A stretch of 38,140 nt of DNA from Akkermansia muciniphila (GTDB lineage: Bacteria; Verrucomicrobiota; Verrucomicrobiia; Limisphaerales; SXTU01): assembly GCA_945874145.1 (NCBI GenBank), contig CAMCFN010000039.1, positions 1 through 38,140 on the forward strand. The letters are read 5' to 3'. Positions 1 to 7,912 of this stretch are shown in pieces (position 1 is the stretch's first letter; the number at the start of each line of letters is the position of its first letter). Under the pieces are notes generated by a model, which saw only the letters and a program-made list of their open reading frames with translations, ran no database searches and was not told the DNA's origin. The position numbers and the translations under genes were made by a program.

Positions 1-254
1 CGGCCACGCCCGGGGGCAACCTCCCAAACCTGGCCGATCCCCAGATCCCGCACTCGTTTACGCCACAGGTTCACCGTGGGCCGGCTGACGTGGAGGCGGG
101 CTGCCATCGCCTGATTCTGTTCGCCGGCCAAGGCACCCAAGACGATCCGGCAACGAAGGGCCACCTGCTGGGGCGTGCCGTGGGCGGCTGCCCATTGTTC
201 GAGCTGGCCTTGATCATCGGAACTCAACACGACGGGGAAACACGTTTTCGACAT
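1..254 (-). CDS. IS630-family transposase, N-terminal part
   Basis: The minus-strand frame starting with ATG at 254 is open to the window edge (84 codons). It begins MSKTCFPVVLSSDD and continues through a helix-turn-helix segment (AARLHVSRPTVNLWRKR) to a glycine-rich hinge (EVAPGRG). This layout, a DNA-binding HTH followed by a PGRG linker before the DDE catalytic domain, is typical of IS630 transposases. The DDE domain would lie beyond base 1, so activity cannot be judged. Family assignment rests on pattern recognition, not on a search. Confidence 0.75.
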   Translation of the reverse strand, partial: MSKTCFPVVLSSDDQGQLEQWAAAHGTPQQVALRCRIVLGALAGEQNQAMAARLHVSRPTVNLWRKRVRDLGIGQVWEVAPGRG

Positions 255-307
255 GAATTAAATCATGACGCTGAAAGATGAACTGTAAACCTATTTGCGC
301 GACAATA
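1..307 (-). mobile_element. IS630-like element, partial (cut by window start)
   Basis: The leftmost bases hold the 5' part of an IS630-type transposase reading off the window. IS630/mariner elements insert at TA and duplicate it. A TA at 306-307 directly precedes, on the minus strand, a sequence beginning TTGTCGCGCAAATAGG that would be the terminal repeat. The outer end and the second terminal repeat are outside the window, so this boundary is inferred. The element appears to have entered the 3' end of the neighbouring 178-codon gene. Confidence 0.6.
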
Positions 308-799
308 CACTAGCGAGATTTTGTGGAGTTTCGCGTGAAAGTCATCAATTCGGCTCGCTGTCCGCTTTGGCAGAAAAGGACTGCGCGGACGATAGTAGTT
401 CAAAAAATCGCTATACTTGTCGGCGAGAATCTTTCGCCTCTCCTCTTTCGATGGACCATCAGGCCACTCAAAAATACTCGTGTAAGCAGCAACAGCATCA
501 TGAAACGCCAAGAGCTTTTCGTAGGTTACTGCTACGGTTTCAACCGTCTTCTCAAAGACGCGAGTTAGTCGAATGCTTCTTTCGCTTGCGGCGATGTGAA
601 GTTGAGATTTGAAGTGCTCCAGCTGGGTATCGTTCTGAGCTTTAAGCTGGGCCTTGTGCGTTTCGAGCTTCTCTTCGTATTCGCTTTTGATGGCACCCTT
701 CAGGCGCTCCGAAATCCAATTCTTGGTGAGAAACACTAGTGCGGCAGTCAGAAGTGCGCTGACGCCAACTGATGAAACAAGGGTAACGAAGTCGGGCAT
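263..799 (-). CDS. Membrane-anchored coiled-coil protein, 3' end probably replaced by the IS
   Basis: 178 codons, function unknown. Residues about 5-27 are hydrophobic (VTLVSSVGVSALLTAALVFLT) and look like one N-terminal membrane anchor. Residues about 30-75 are rich in Lys, Glu and Gln with heptad-like spacing (SEYEEKLETHKAQLKAQ), which suggests a coiled coil facing the cytoplasm. The rest is mixed and soluble-looking. The last 13 residues after Val-Tyr are encoded by the putative IS630 terminal sequence, so the native C-terminus is probably lost and the stop at 263 comes from the element. No Shine-Dalgarno is visible before the ATG. Similar small anchor-plus-coil proteins are common hypotheticals; no partner gene is visible. 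Confidence 0.6.
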   Translation of the reverse strand: MPDFVTLVSSVGVSALLTAALVFLTKNWISERLKGAIKSEYEEKLETHKAQLKAQNDTQLEHFKSQLHIAASERSIRLTRVFEKTVETVAVTYEKLLAFHDAVAAYTSIFEWPDGPSKEERRKILADKYSDFLNYYRPRSPFLPKRTASRIDDFHAKLHKISLVYCRANRFTVHLSAS

Positions 800-916
800 C
801 TTTAGGCTAAGGCTCGTTGTGTGGAAGTCTTCCGCAGCCGCCTCTACGTGTTCACGGGTGAGTTCACGCCGTTGATTCTCCGCCTTCGGCCCGCTCTGTC
901 AACTCGCTGGCAGGAT

Positions 917-2200
917 TTACCCCCACAGCCCCTTGAGCTTCTCCTTCTCCGTCAGGCCCAGCGGGAACTTCTTTGCATGCGGGTGCGTGGCGATGCCGGC
1001 GTATTCGCGCAGCGACTCGTGGATGTGCTCGGGGCGGACTTTGATGCCCTTGTCCTTGTCGAGCGCGAGCGACTGCGGGTTCAGCGCGACGCCGAACTGC
1101 TTGTCGTCGGTCGCGCCGATGACGCGGTTGCCCTTGATGCCGGGGCCGAGGAACATGATGGAGCCGATGGACCAGTGGTCCTTGCCGTTGCCTTTGTTGT
1201 AGGTCGGCGTGCGGCCCATCTCGCTCTGCATCACCACCACGAGGCGGTCGCGAATCTTCAGCGCCTCCGCGCGGCGGATGGTGTAGGCGATGCCCGCGAG
1301 CAGCTCGGGCAGGAGCTTCATCTGGTCGGGGTCGTTGTTCGCGTGGCTGTCGAACTGGCCGATGCTCAGGTTCGCCGAGACGCACACGCCGGCCTTGAAC
1401 GACGCCAGCGCAATCTCCGCCTGCTGCGCGAGGCGCTCCTTGGGCACGCTGCTCGGGATGTGCGGCGTGACGCGCGCCATCGTCTTCGAGTTCACCTGCG
1501 CGGCGTAGAGCATGGACTCGGCGCGTTCCTGGCGCGGGAGCAAGGGCAGCGCGCTCCGCATCTCCCGCTGTTCCGCCAGCGCCTGCTCTATGCGCGTGAG
1601 CGCGAAGTCCTCGTGGTAGGGCGAGCGCAGGTTGCCCTCGATGTGGTCGGCGTTCGCGATTTTTTGGAGCGACGGCAGGTAGGGCACGCGGGACATCGCG
1701 ACGACGTTGCCCGTGGCCGAGTAGTTGCCGAAGGTGAGGAACGACAGCGGGCAGGTCGGCCCCTTCGCGGCGGCGACGAGCGCGGCGAAGGTCGGATAGG
1801 CGAGGCTGTCGAGCTTGCCGGTGGCCATGTAGCGCGCGCCAGGCGCGTGGTTGTTCACCGAGTAGTCGAGGCCGTTGAATGTCAGCAGCTCGGAGCCGAA
1901 CTCACCGTAGAACTCCTCGTTGCTCATGCCGCCGGTCTTGTGCTTGTCCGTCGGCGCGAACTTGTGCGCGCCCTTGGTGAGGATGTCGCCTTCCTTGTAG
2001 AGGCGGTTCATTTCGTTGATGCCCTTGGGGTCCATCAGGTAGGTCGTGTCCCAGCCGCCCGAGGCGTTGAAGACGATGTAGAACGGCCCCCCGTAAGGCG
2101 GCTCCTCCTTCACCGCCGCACGCAGCAGCGAGGTCATGCCACCGGGGCAGGCGAAGCCAAGTCCGGTGAGGGCGCAGAGTTTCAGGAAGTCACGTCGCAT
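917..2200 (-). CDS. DUF1501 family protein, Tat-exported
   Basis: 427 residues from the ATG at 2200. This start places a twin-arginine signal (MRRDFLKLC followed by a hydrophobic stretch) at the extreme N-terminus; an upstream in-frame Met at 2374 would add 58 residues encoded by a repeat and is rejected. The mature part begins near PFYIVFNASGGWD and carries stretches typical of DUF1501 proteins: GLDYSVNNHAPG, SEMGRTPTYNKGNGKDHW and GVALNPQSLALD. DUF1501 belongs to the alkaline phosphatase/sulfatase fold group and is abundant in Planctomycetes and Verrucomicrobia, where it is usually encoded beside a large cytochrome-domain partner. That partner is the gene at 2898-5243 here, but a 97-codon gene and repeats now separate them. 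Biochemical role unknown; likely periplasmic. Confidence 0.88.
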   Translation of the reverse strand: MRRDFLKLCALTGLGFACPGGMTSLLRAAVKEEPPYGGPFYIVFNASGGWDTTYLMDPKGINEMNRLYKEGDILTKGAHKFAPTDKHKTGGMSNEEFYGEFGSELLTFNGLDYSVNNHAPGARYMATGKLDSLAYPTFAALVAAAKGPTCPLSFLTFGNYSATGNVVAMSRVPYLPSLQKIANADHIEGNLRSPYHEDFALTRIEQALAEQREMRSALPLLPRQERAESMLYAAQVNSKTMARVTPHIPSSVPKERLAQQAEIALASFKAGVCVSANLSIGQFDSHANNDPDQMKLLPELLAGIAYTIRRAEALKIRDRLVVVMQSEMGRTPTYNKGNGKDHWSIGSIMFLGPGIKGNRVIGATDDKQFGVALNPQSLALDKDKGIKVRPEHIHESLREYAGIATHPHAKKFPLGLTEKEKLKGLWG

Positions 2201-2219
2201 GGTTGAAATGGAAAGAGTT

Positions 2220-2412
2220 TGCCCGCGAAACACGCGAATGAACGCGAAAAGACAAAGAAGCGAACTGGTTTGGTAAAGTGCGTCGGCACTCCATCGGCTT
2301 CCAACTCGCAATGGCCCCAGCGGGGCCGGACAACGGTAGCCGTGGGTGAAGCTCGCCTCGCGAACGAAACCCACGGTAGCCGAACCGAAATGCAGGCAAC
2401 CGCGTAGCGGTG
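2220..2412 (-). repeat. Structured hairpin repeat, copy 1 (inverted partner at 2745-2896)
   Basis: Read on the minus strand this segment contains, in order, the palindrome ACCGC-TAC-GCGGT (2399-2411), a longer stem CCGTGGGT/ACCCACGG (2340-2376), the stem GGCCCC/GGGGCC (2313-2327), a spacer, and the tail TTCGCGTGTTTCGCGGGCA (2220-2238). The same order of parts occurs in opposite orientation at 2745-2896. The tail ends 20 nt upstream of the DUF1501 start codon. Short in-frame ORFs across it are repeat translation, not genes. Confidence 0.7.
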
Positions 2413-2437
2413 AAACAAGTTGGTAGGGAGTGCGACC

Positions 2438-2731
2438 TCATCCGAACCTTTCACCTGCCAGTCGGCTCAGGAAATCACGGAACTCTATCGCCGCTGGGTT
2501 CATGCTCTCGCCGCACCTGCGATACCAGTTCCTTAGTGCCGGGCGCAGGTCGGTGGAAAGTAGCAATTCCACAGCTTCCGCAGCTATGGGCGACTCCTCC
2601 CCTTGGGTCACACGAAACCAATACCATGCATCCATGAGTCCAAACACTGGGCGCTCGTCGTCAGGCAAACCAGTGATGATGCTGGCTGCCCGGTCAACGT
2701 GCTTCTGAAGTTCTGTGTGTTTGAATTTCAA
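2438..2731 (-). CDS. Small hypothetical protein between inverted repeats
   Basis: 97 codons from ATG at 2731 (MKFKHTELQKHVDRAAS) to a stop at 2438. The product is soluble, moderately acidic, has no signal or membrane segment, and contains an aromatic-rich centre (LMDAWYWFRVT) followed by helical-looking sequence ending SRLAGERFG. No known domain is recognised. Composition is protein-like rather than repeat-like, which favours a real gene. It lies on the same strand between the diheme protein gene and the DUF1501 gene and is flanked on both sides by inverted copies of a structured repeat. It may be passenger DNA inserted into what is normally a two-gene unit, rather than part of the DUF1501 machinery. 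Confidence 0.55.
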   Translation of the reverse strand: MKFKHTELQKHVDRAASIITGLPDDERPVFGLMDAWYWFRVTQGEESPIAAEAVELLLSTDLRPALRNWYRRCGESMNPAAIEFRDFLSRLAGERFG

Positions 2732-2744
2732 AATACGATGGTGT

Positions 2745-2896
2745 CACCGCTACGCGGTGGTGTGGTTTGGCTGCCTGACCGTGGGTTGCGCTTGCGTTCG
2801 CTCGCTACACCCACGGCTACTATTGTTCGGCTGCTACGCAGCCAAGGCACATGCCCTCCTTCGGTATTCGCGATTTTTTCGCGTGTTTCGCGGGCA
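2745..2896 (+). repeat. Structured hairpin repeat, copy 2
   Basis: Plus-strand copy of the element at 2220-2412: palindrome ACCGC-TAC-GCGGT (2746-2758), stem CCGTGGGT/ACCCACGG (2779-2816), stem GGCTGC-TAC-GCAGCC (2829-2843), and the same 19-nt tail TTCGCGTGTTTCGCGGGCA (2878-2896). The third stem differs in sequence from copy 1 (GGCCCC/GGGGCC) yet remains fully paired, which points to selection on the fold. The copy ends 1 nt before the stop codon of the diheme protein gene at 2898. Confidence 0.7.
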
Positions 2897-2897
2897 G

Positions 2898-5243
2898 CTA
2901 CTCATACAAGAACTCCTGCCTCCGCATCAAATACGTCACCACCGCGCGCCAGGCGCGGACGGTGTAGTTCGGGTCGGGCACGGGTTGCACGAGGTTTTGG
3001 CGGCACGAGTAAATCTCCTGCTTCTCGAAGCCCTTCTTCCCCGCCGCGTCGCTGACGATGCCGGCGAAGAGTTGGAACGTGCGCTCCACTTCCGCCGACT
3101 CCTGCTTGTCGAAGTGGCCCAGCACGCGCTGGTGCAGATGCACAATCGCCCGGCGAATCTGCGCGTCGGCCTCGGCGCTGCCGGGCACTACATCCGGCTC
3201 GATGTTCGGAAATAGCCGGCGGTCGCTCGGTGCGCGGCTGAAGTCCAGCGCGGTCTGCTTGCACGCGACGTCGTTGGCGAGGATGCGCTGAATCGCGCCC
3301 ATCGCGCCGCTCGGGTCGGCGGCGCGCTCGGTGACTTCCTTCGAATCAATGCCGCCGTAAAGCATGTCGAGTCCTCCGTCCGAACGGTGCAAGCGCCCCC
3401 AGCCCTTGCCGAAGACGGCCGCCACCTTCCGCTCCACCTGTTCCGGCGCAAGCATCCGCACGATGCCGAGGTCGTCCAGTTCGGCACGACGCGCTGGGTT
3501 CGCCGCCGCCGTCGCGAGGCCGTCGGCGCGATAAAAGTCCGACACCACCCAGTCCTTGACCACTTGCTTGAAGTTGAAGCCCGTCGCGGCGAAGCGCGTG
3601 GCGATGCCCTCGACTTGCTTCCGCTGCTCTGCATAGGCGCGGCGCTTCGCGGCGAAGAGCGGGTCTTCGAGGTCCTTCGGCGGCAGCAGCACCTTGCGCC
3701 CGGTCAGCAGGTAGTAGGCGTGCTCGACCATCGCGACGGCGAAGCGCGGGTCCTTCGCGGTGCGTTCGCCGAGCCATTGCAACGCGCGCCAGCGTTCCTC
3801 GCTTGGCAAGTCTTCGCCCTCGTAGCCCGCGCCGAACATGTCGGTGAACCACCCGCCCTTCCGCTTGCCGTAAATACCCTCGAACTTCCAGTAGTCCTGA
3901 AACAGCCCGGCCACCGGGTCCATGGTCTTGTGGCACACGACGCACTCGCTGGCCTGCATGGTGGGATTCTCATACTTGGCCGACACCGTGGCAGCGTCGC
4001 TCACCCGCGCAGCCAGCTCCAACAGGTCCACGCCGAGGAAGTGCAGGAAATACACGCGCGCCCGCTGACGGTTGCGATTCGTCTCCGTCGTCGGGTAGCG
4101 GCGCAGGTATTGGAAATTGGCAAGCAACCCCGCGTGCGGATAGAAGCCCGTGGCCGAGTCCTGATTCTCCGACTTGTTGCGCCCGACCAGCGCCTTGAGC
4201 TTCACCGGGATGTATTCGAAGGGGTCCTTGGTATCCTTGAAGCGGTCCTTGATGTCCTCGTAAATGCCGTAGCCGCGCGACGAGTAGGGCGAGACCATGA
4301 TGTAGTCGGCGGTGACGATTTCGGTGAACGGCTTGTCGTTCCGCACGATGTGCTCGATGAGCTTCATCGGCTCGGTTTGGAGTGCCTTGCGGTAGTCGTT
4401 GGCGAGCTTGTAGCCGGCCTGTGTTCGTTCCTTCGCGTCCGCAATGTGGCCGATGAATTCCTTGTTCTGATTCGTGTTCTGATACCAGCCGCGCGTGGTG
4501 CTGAAGTGGTCGTAGGAAAGAACCGTCTCCGCGCTGTCATCAAGGCCGACGGTGAGGAAGATGTCGTTGAACGCCTCGCGCAGCCGGTCGTAGAAAGCGT
4601 CCTCCTTCATCGCTGCATCCAGAATCGCCGGCATCGCCTTCACGCCCTGCGACGCCACTGCACTCATCTCCGCGTCCGTCGGCAAGCGGCCCGCGAGCTG
4701 AAGCGTCGCGCGTCGGAGCAGCTTGCGGTCGTCGAGCGTGGCCACGCCGCTGAAGAACGGCGGCGCGTTCTTCTCCGCAGCAGCGGCGGCCTTCGCTACG
4801 ACTGCCGGCGTCGGCGCGTTCACGAGGCGGACGAATTCAGTGAGCACCTTGTGGCCCGCGGAGTTTGGCTTGAGCGCCTCCTTGCCGCCGTGCTCTACCT
4901 TGCCCGTGGACTTGAGCAACAGGCGGGTTGAGTTACCCTCCTTCAGCAACGCCATCGCGGCAAACGCAGCGCGGTTCGCCCGCAGCGCCTCGGTGCGCCT
5001 GGCCCCGGTCAAGCGCGCTGGGTCGAGGAGCACGAGCTTACTGTCCTCCGCATCGCCGCCGGCCTTGTGGCACTTCAGGCAGGACTCGGCTGCGACCTTG
5101 GCCCAGACCTCGTTGACGAAGTAGTCATCCACCACCGAGCAGCCGGAGCCGGAGTAGGGCTTCAGTTCGGCAGCGGAAGCGCTCAGCGAGAGCGACACCA
5201 GCGCGGCCAGCAGGCACAAACTTGAACGCATACTCAGGGTCAT
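2898..5243 (-). CDS. Large secreted diheme protein, planctomycete-cytochrome / DUF15xx type
   Basis: About 781 residues from ATG at 5243; a second ATG at 5231 gives an even more typical signal peptide (MRSSLCLLAALVSLSLSASAA), and an upstream Met at 5288 is less likely. Two c-type heme motifs are visible: CLKCH about residue 55 and CVVCH about residue 434, the latter in CVVCHKTMDPVAG, which resembles the second heme site of the DUF1549/DUF1592-type partners of DUF1501 proteins. A segment RRATLQLAGRLPTDAEM near residue 170 resembles the start of DUF1549-like regions. The C-terminus (AWRAVVTYLMRRQEFLYE) resembles family ends. Likely periplasmic and heme-bearing, working with the DUF1501 protein downstream. 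The exact Pfam assignment is uncertain without a profile search. Confidence 0.82.
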   Translation of the reverse strand: MTLSMRSSLCLLAALVSLSLSASAAELKPYSGSGCSVVDDYFVNEVWAKVAAESCLKCHKAGGDAEDSKLVLLDPARLTGARRTEALRANRAAFAAMALLKEGNSTRLLLKSTGKVEHGGKEALKPNSAGHKVLTEFVRLVNAPTPAVVAKAAAAAEKNAPPFFSGVATLDDRKLLRRATLQLAGRLPTDAEMSAVASQGVKAMPAILDAAMKEDAFYDRLREAFNDIFLTVGLDDSAETVLSYDHFSTTRGWYQNTNQNKEFIGHIADAKERTQAGYKLANDYRKALQTEPMKLIEHIVRNDKPFTEIVTADYIMVSPYSSRGYGIYEDIKDRFKDTKDPFEYIPVKLKALVGRNKSENQDSATGFYPHAGLLANFQYLRRYPTTETNRNRQRARVYFLHFLGVDLLELAARVSDAATVSAKYENPTMQASECVVCHKTMDPVAGLFQDYWKFEGIYGKRKGGWFTDMFGAGYEGEDLPSEERWRALQWLGERTAKDPRFAVAMVEHAYYLLTGRKVLLPPKDLEDPLFAAKRRAYAEQRKQVEGIATRFAATGFNFKQVVKDWVVSDFYRADGLATAAANPARRAELDDLGIVRMLAPEQVERKVAAVFGKGWGRLHRSDGGLDMLYGGIDSKEVTERAADPSGAMGAIQRILANDVACKQTALDFSRAPSDRRLFPNIEPDVVPGSAEADAQIRRAIVHLHQRVLGHFDKQESAEVERTFQLFAGIVSDAAGKKGFEKQEIYSCRQNLVQPVPDPNYTVRAWRAVVTYLMRRQEFLYE

Positions 5244-5548
5244 CGGCGGGGAGTTTGGACGCCGCAGAGCAGCATTCAAGCGGAACAATTCTCCCCCGCA
5301 ATCATACCCCGTGCCTCAACGCGTAGGTCTTGACCTTCGCTTCCCCCGCCAAGCGAAGGCACTTCTTTGGTTCCACGGTCCTTCCACGCAACGGCCAGCC
5401 TCGCTCCTTGCTCTGACACGCGGACACAAAATGGCTTCCTGTCGGCGTGCAGTCACTGGCCTTGCAAGACTGCATGCTGAGGGGGAAATAGAGTTGCCAA
5501 CGGCGGCGCGGTTCTGCGATAGCAACTGGCATCATAAATCGAACTGCG

Positions 5549-7849
5549 ATGAGTGTCCTTCCCCCAAAGCGTGCCCTGGCCATCCTCCACTTGGAAGACA
5601 GCGCAGCCGACCGAGAACTCGTGTCGGAGATTTTCCGCACGGAGGGTTTGGTGTGCGACTTTCATACGGTGGAGAACCGGCCGGCCTTTGAGGCCGCGCT
5701 CGAACAGGGCCAGTTTGATCTGATTCTCTCGGACTACTCCCTGCCGGGCTTTGATGGCATGACGGCGCTGGCACTCGCCCAGCTGCGCCGACCCGAGATT
5801 CCCTTCATCTTCATCTCGGGAGTGATGGGCGAGGAGCGCGCCATCGAGACGCTCAAGAATGGCGCGACTGATTATGTGCTCAAGCAGCGCATCGACCGCA
5901 TCGTCCCGTGCGTGCGCCGCGCACTCCGCGAGGTGGTGGACCGCCAGCAGCTTCGAGAAACTGAGGACCGGCTGCGGCAGAGTGAGGAGCAGATGCGCCA
6001 GATCACTGAGAATGTCAGCGACTGGATTCTCGTGTTCGATCCCCAAGGTCGCTGCACTTTCAGCAATTCCGCCTACGCCAAGGCGCTGCATGCCCTGCCG
6101 GGCGCCGCCAGCCAGGAGTTTTGGGACCGGCTTGAAGATGAAGATGCGATCCGGCTGCGGGAAGATTTCCACACCGTGGTCCGCCGGGGCACTACACATC
6201 GCACCGAGGTGCGCCTGCGCAGCGGCCAGGCGCACCGGCACATCGAGGCACAATTCAACCTGATCTGTGACCAGCGCGGCTCGCTCACCAGCGTCATCCT
6301 CGTCTGCCGGGACATCACGGCCCGGCGGCTCGCCGAGGAGCAGATGCGCGCCCAGACCGCCATCATGGATCAGGCGCAGGACGCCATCATCATCTGCGGG
6401 CCGGATGAGGAGATCATTTACTGGAACCGCAGCGCTGAGCGGATTTATGGCTGGACCGCCGCCGAGGCGCGGGGACGGAGCCTGAACACCTTTCTGCACC
6501 CCGTCCCGCCGCCGCAACTCGCCGAGGCGCAGCACAGCGTGCTTACCCGAGGCGACTGGCATGGTGAACTCCGGCAAGCCGCCAAGGATGGGACGGTCGT
6601 GGTGGTGCAAAGCCGTTGGACCTTGTTCCGCGACGCGGCCAACAAGCCCCAGTCGATGCTGGTGGTCAACACGGACGCGCGCAGCCAACAACTGAGCGAA
6701 GCCGAGTTTATCCGCGTGCAGCACGCCGCCAGCCTGGAGGCATTGGCCGACACGCTGGCCCGCGATTTGCGCAACGCCGTGGAGCCCATCCTACTCAGTT
6801 CGCAGTTGCTTCGCTTGCGGGCACAGCCACAGGACGAGCACGGATCCCATTCCCAACGCGTCGCCGAACTCATCAAGCAAACGGAGCTGCTGGTGCAAAC
6901 GAGCGGGGCCAATCGCGTAATGGTGCCCATCACCAGCCTTTTGGATGCGGTTGGCCGGGAACTCCGGCAGGCGTTCCCCAGCTCCATCAACGTCAATGTC
7001 TCGACGTCGGTCGATCTTTGGACGGTGGCGGGCGACTCGGACGCGCTCCGCCAAGTGCTATTAAACCTCTGCATCAACGCCCGCGAAGCCATGCCCGGCG
7101 GCGGACGACTGGAGTTGATTGCTGAAAATCTGGTGCTGAAACCCGAGGATGTCCGGCTGCGCGGCATCGGACGGCCCGGCCTGCACGTCGCCGTCACCGT
7201 TTCCGACACCGGTGGCGGCATCCAGCCACAGGATTTATCACGCGTCTTCAGCCCGTTTGTCACCACCAAGGAGCACGGCCAGCGCGTTGGAATGGGCCTC
7301 ACGGCCGTGCGGGCGATTGTTCAAAGCCACGGCGGCTTCGTCACCGTGGACAGCGAAGTGAATCGTGGGAGCCGCTTTCGCATTTACCTGCCAGCCACCA
7401 CGTACTCCCCCACGCCGGAGGCCGCGCAACCCCGCCGCTCCTTCCCACACGGGCGCGGGCAGTGCATCCTGTTGGTGGACGACGAGGCTGGGTTCCGCGA
7501 GATCACTCAGATCACACTGGAAAAATACGGTTATCGCGTGCTCACCGCCTGCGACGGCTCCGAAGGTCTGACGCTCTTCATGCGCCACCGGCAGGAAATC
7601 GGCTTGGTGATCACCGACATCGTGATGCCGGTCATGGACGGCGCGGCGCTCATCCGATCGCTCCAAAAGATGGGCGTCCAGCTTCCCTTCTTGGCGGTCA
7701 GCGGCCTGGTCGAGCGGGAGAAAGTGATGGTAACAACAGCGGCTCCTGGCGTAGCGGTGGAGTTTTTGGCCAAACCCTTCACCACAGAACGGCTGCTGAA
7801 CACCGTGCGCGACCTGCTGCAACAGCAGTCGACACCAGCGAGCGAGTAG
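5549..7849 (+). CDS. Hybrid sensor kinase: REC-PAS-PAS-(degenerate HisKA)-HATPase-REC
   Basis: 766 residues, cytoplasmic, no membrane segment. Order of domains: receiver at about 8-125 with phospho-Asp D62 (LILSDYSLPG); coiled linker; PAS about 150-262; PAS about 268-380; DHp-like helices about 390-450; HATPase about 490-625 with N-box (QVLLNLCINAREAMP), G1 (VSDTGGGI) and G2 (GMGLTAVRAI); C-terminal receiver about 640-762 with D690 (VITDIVMP). The H-box reads SLEALADTLARDLRNAVEPI, where related hybrid kinases have ..GIAHDLNN... The His codon position is CGC (Arg405, bases 6761-6763), so autophosphorylation at the usual site should fail although the ATPase looks intact. It may act as a pseudokinase or phosphatase scaffold. 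The gene is divergent from the diheme gene and convergent with sucD. Confidence 0.92.
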   Translation: MSVLPPKRALAILHLEDSAADRELVSEIFRTEGLVCDFHTVENRPAFEAALEQGQFDLILSDYSLPGFDGMTALALAQLRRPEIPFIFISGVMGEERAIETLKNGATDYVLKQRIDRIVPCVRRALREVVDRQQLRETEDRLRQSEEQMRQITENVSDWILVFDPQGRCTFSNSAYAKALHALPGAASQEFWDRLEDEDAIRLREDFHTVVRRGTTHRTEVRLRSGQAHRHIEAQFNLICDQRGSLTSVILVCRDITARRLAEEQMRAQTAIMDQAQDAIIICGPDEEIIYWNRSAERIYGWTAAEARGRSLNTFLHPVPPPQLAEAQHSVLTRGDWHGELRQAAKDGTVVVVQSRWTLFRDAANKPQSMLVVNTDARSQQLSEAEFIRVQHAASLEALADTLARDLRNAVEPILLSSQLLRLRAQPQDEHGSHSQRVAELIKQTELLVQTSGANRVMVPITSLLDAVGRELRQAFPSSINVNVSTSVDLWTVAGDSDALRQVLLNLCINAREAMPGGGRLELIAENLVLKPEDVRLRGIGRPGLHVAVTVSDTGGGIQPQDLSRVFSPFVTTKEHGQRVGMGLTAVRAIVQSHGGFVTVDSEVNRGSRFRIYLPATTYSPTPEAAQPRRSFPHGRGQCILLVDDEAGFREITQITLEKYGYRVLTACDGSEGLTLFMRHRQEIGLVITDIVMPVMDGAALIRSLQKMGVQLPFLAVSGLVEREKVMVTTAAPGVAVEFLAKPFTTERLLNTVRDLLQQQSTPASE

Positions 7850-7912
7850 TTACATACCGCAGCCCGCAAAATCAGGCTCGTTCTGAATCCGTCCGTCCGC
7901 CTGCCGTTGCGA

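Noticed and set aside
821-2206. 461-codon plus-strand frame opposite the DUF1501 gene
   Set aside because: Arg/Val/Leu-rich shadow typical of the antisense of a GC-rich gene; the minus strand has a Tat signal and family motifs.
3387-4931. 514-codon plus-strand frame opposite the diheme gene
   Set aside because: Biased composition and no motifs; the minus frame carries two CxxCH sites and a signal peptide.
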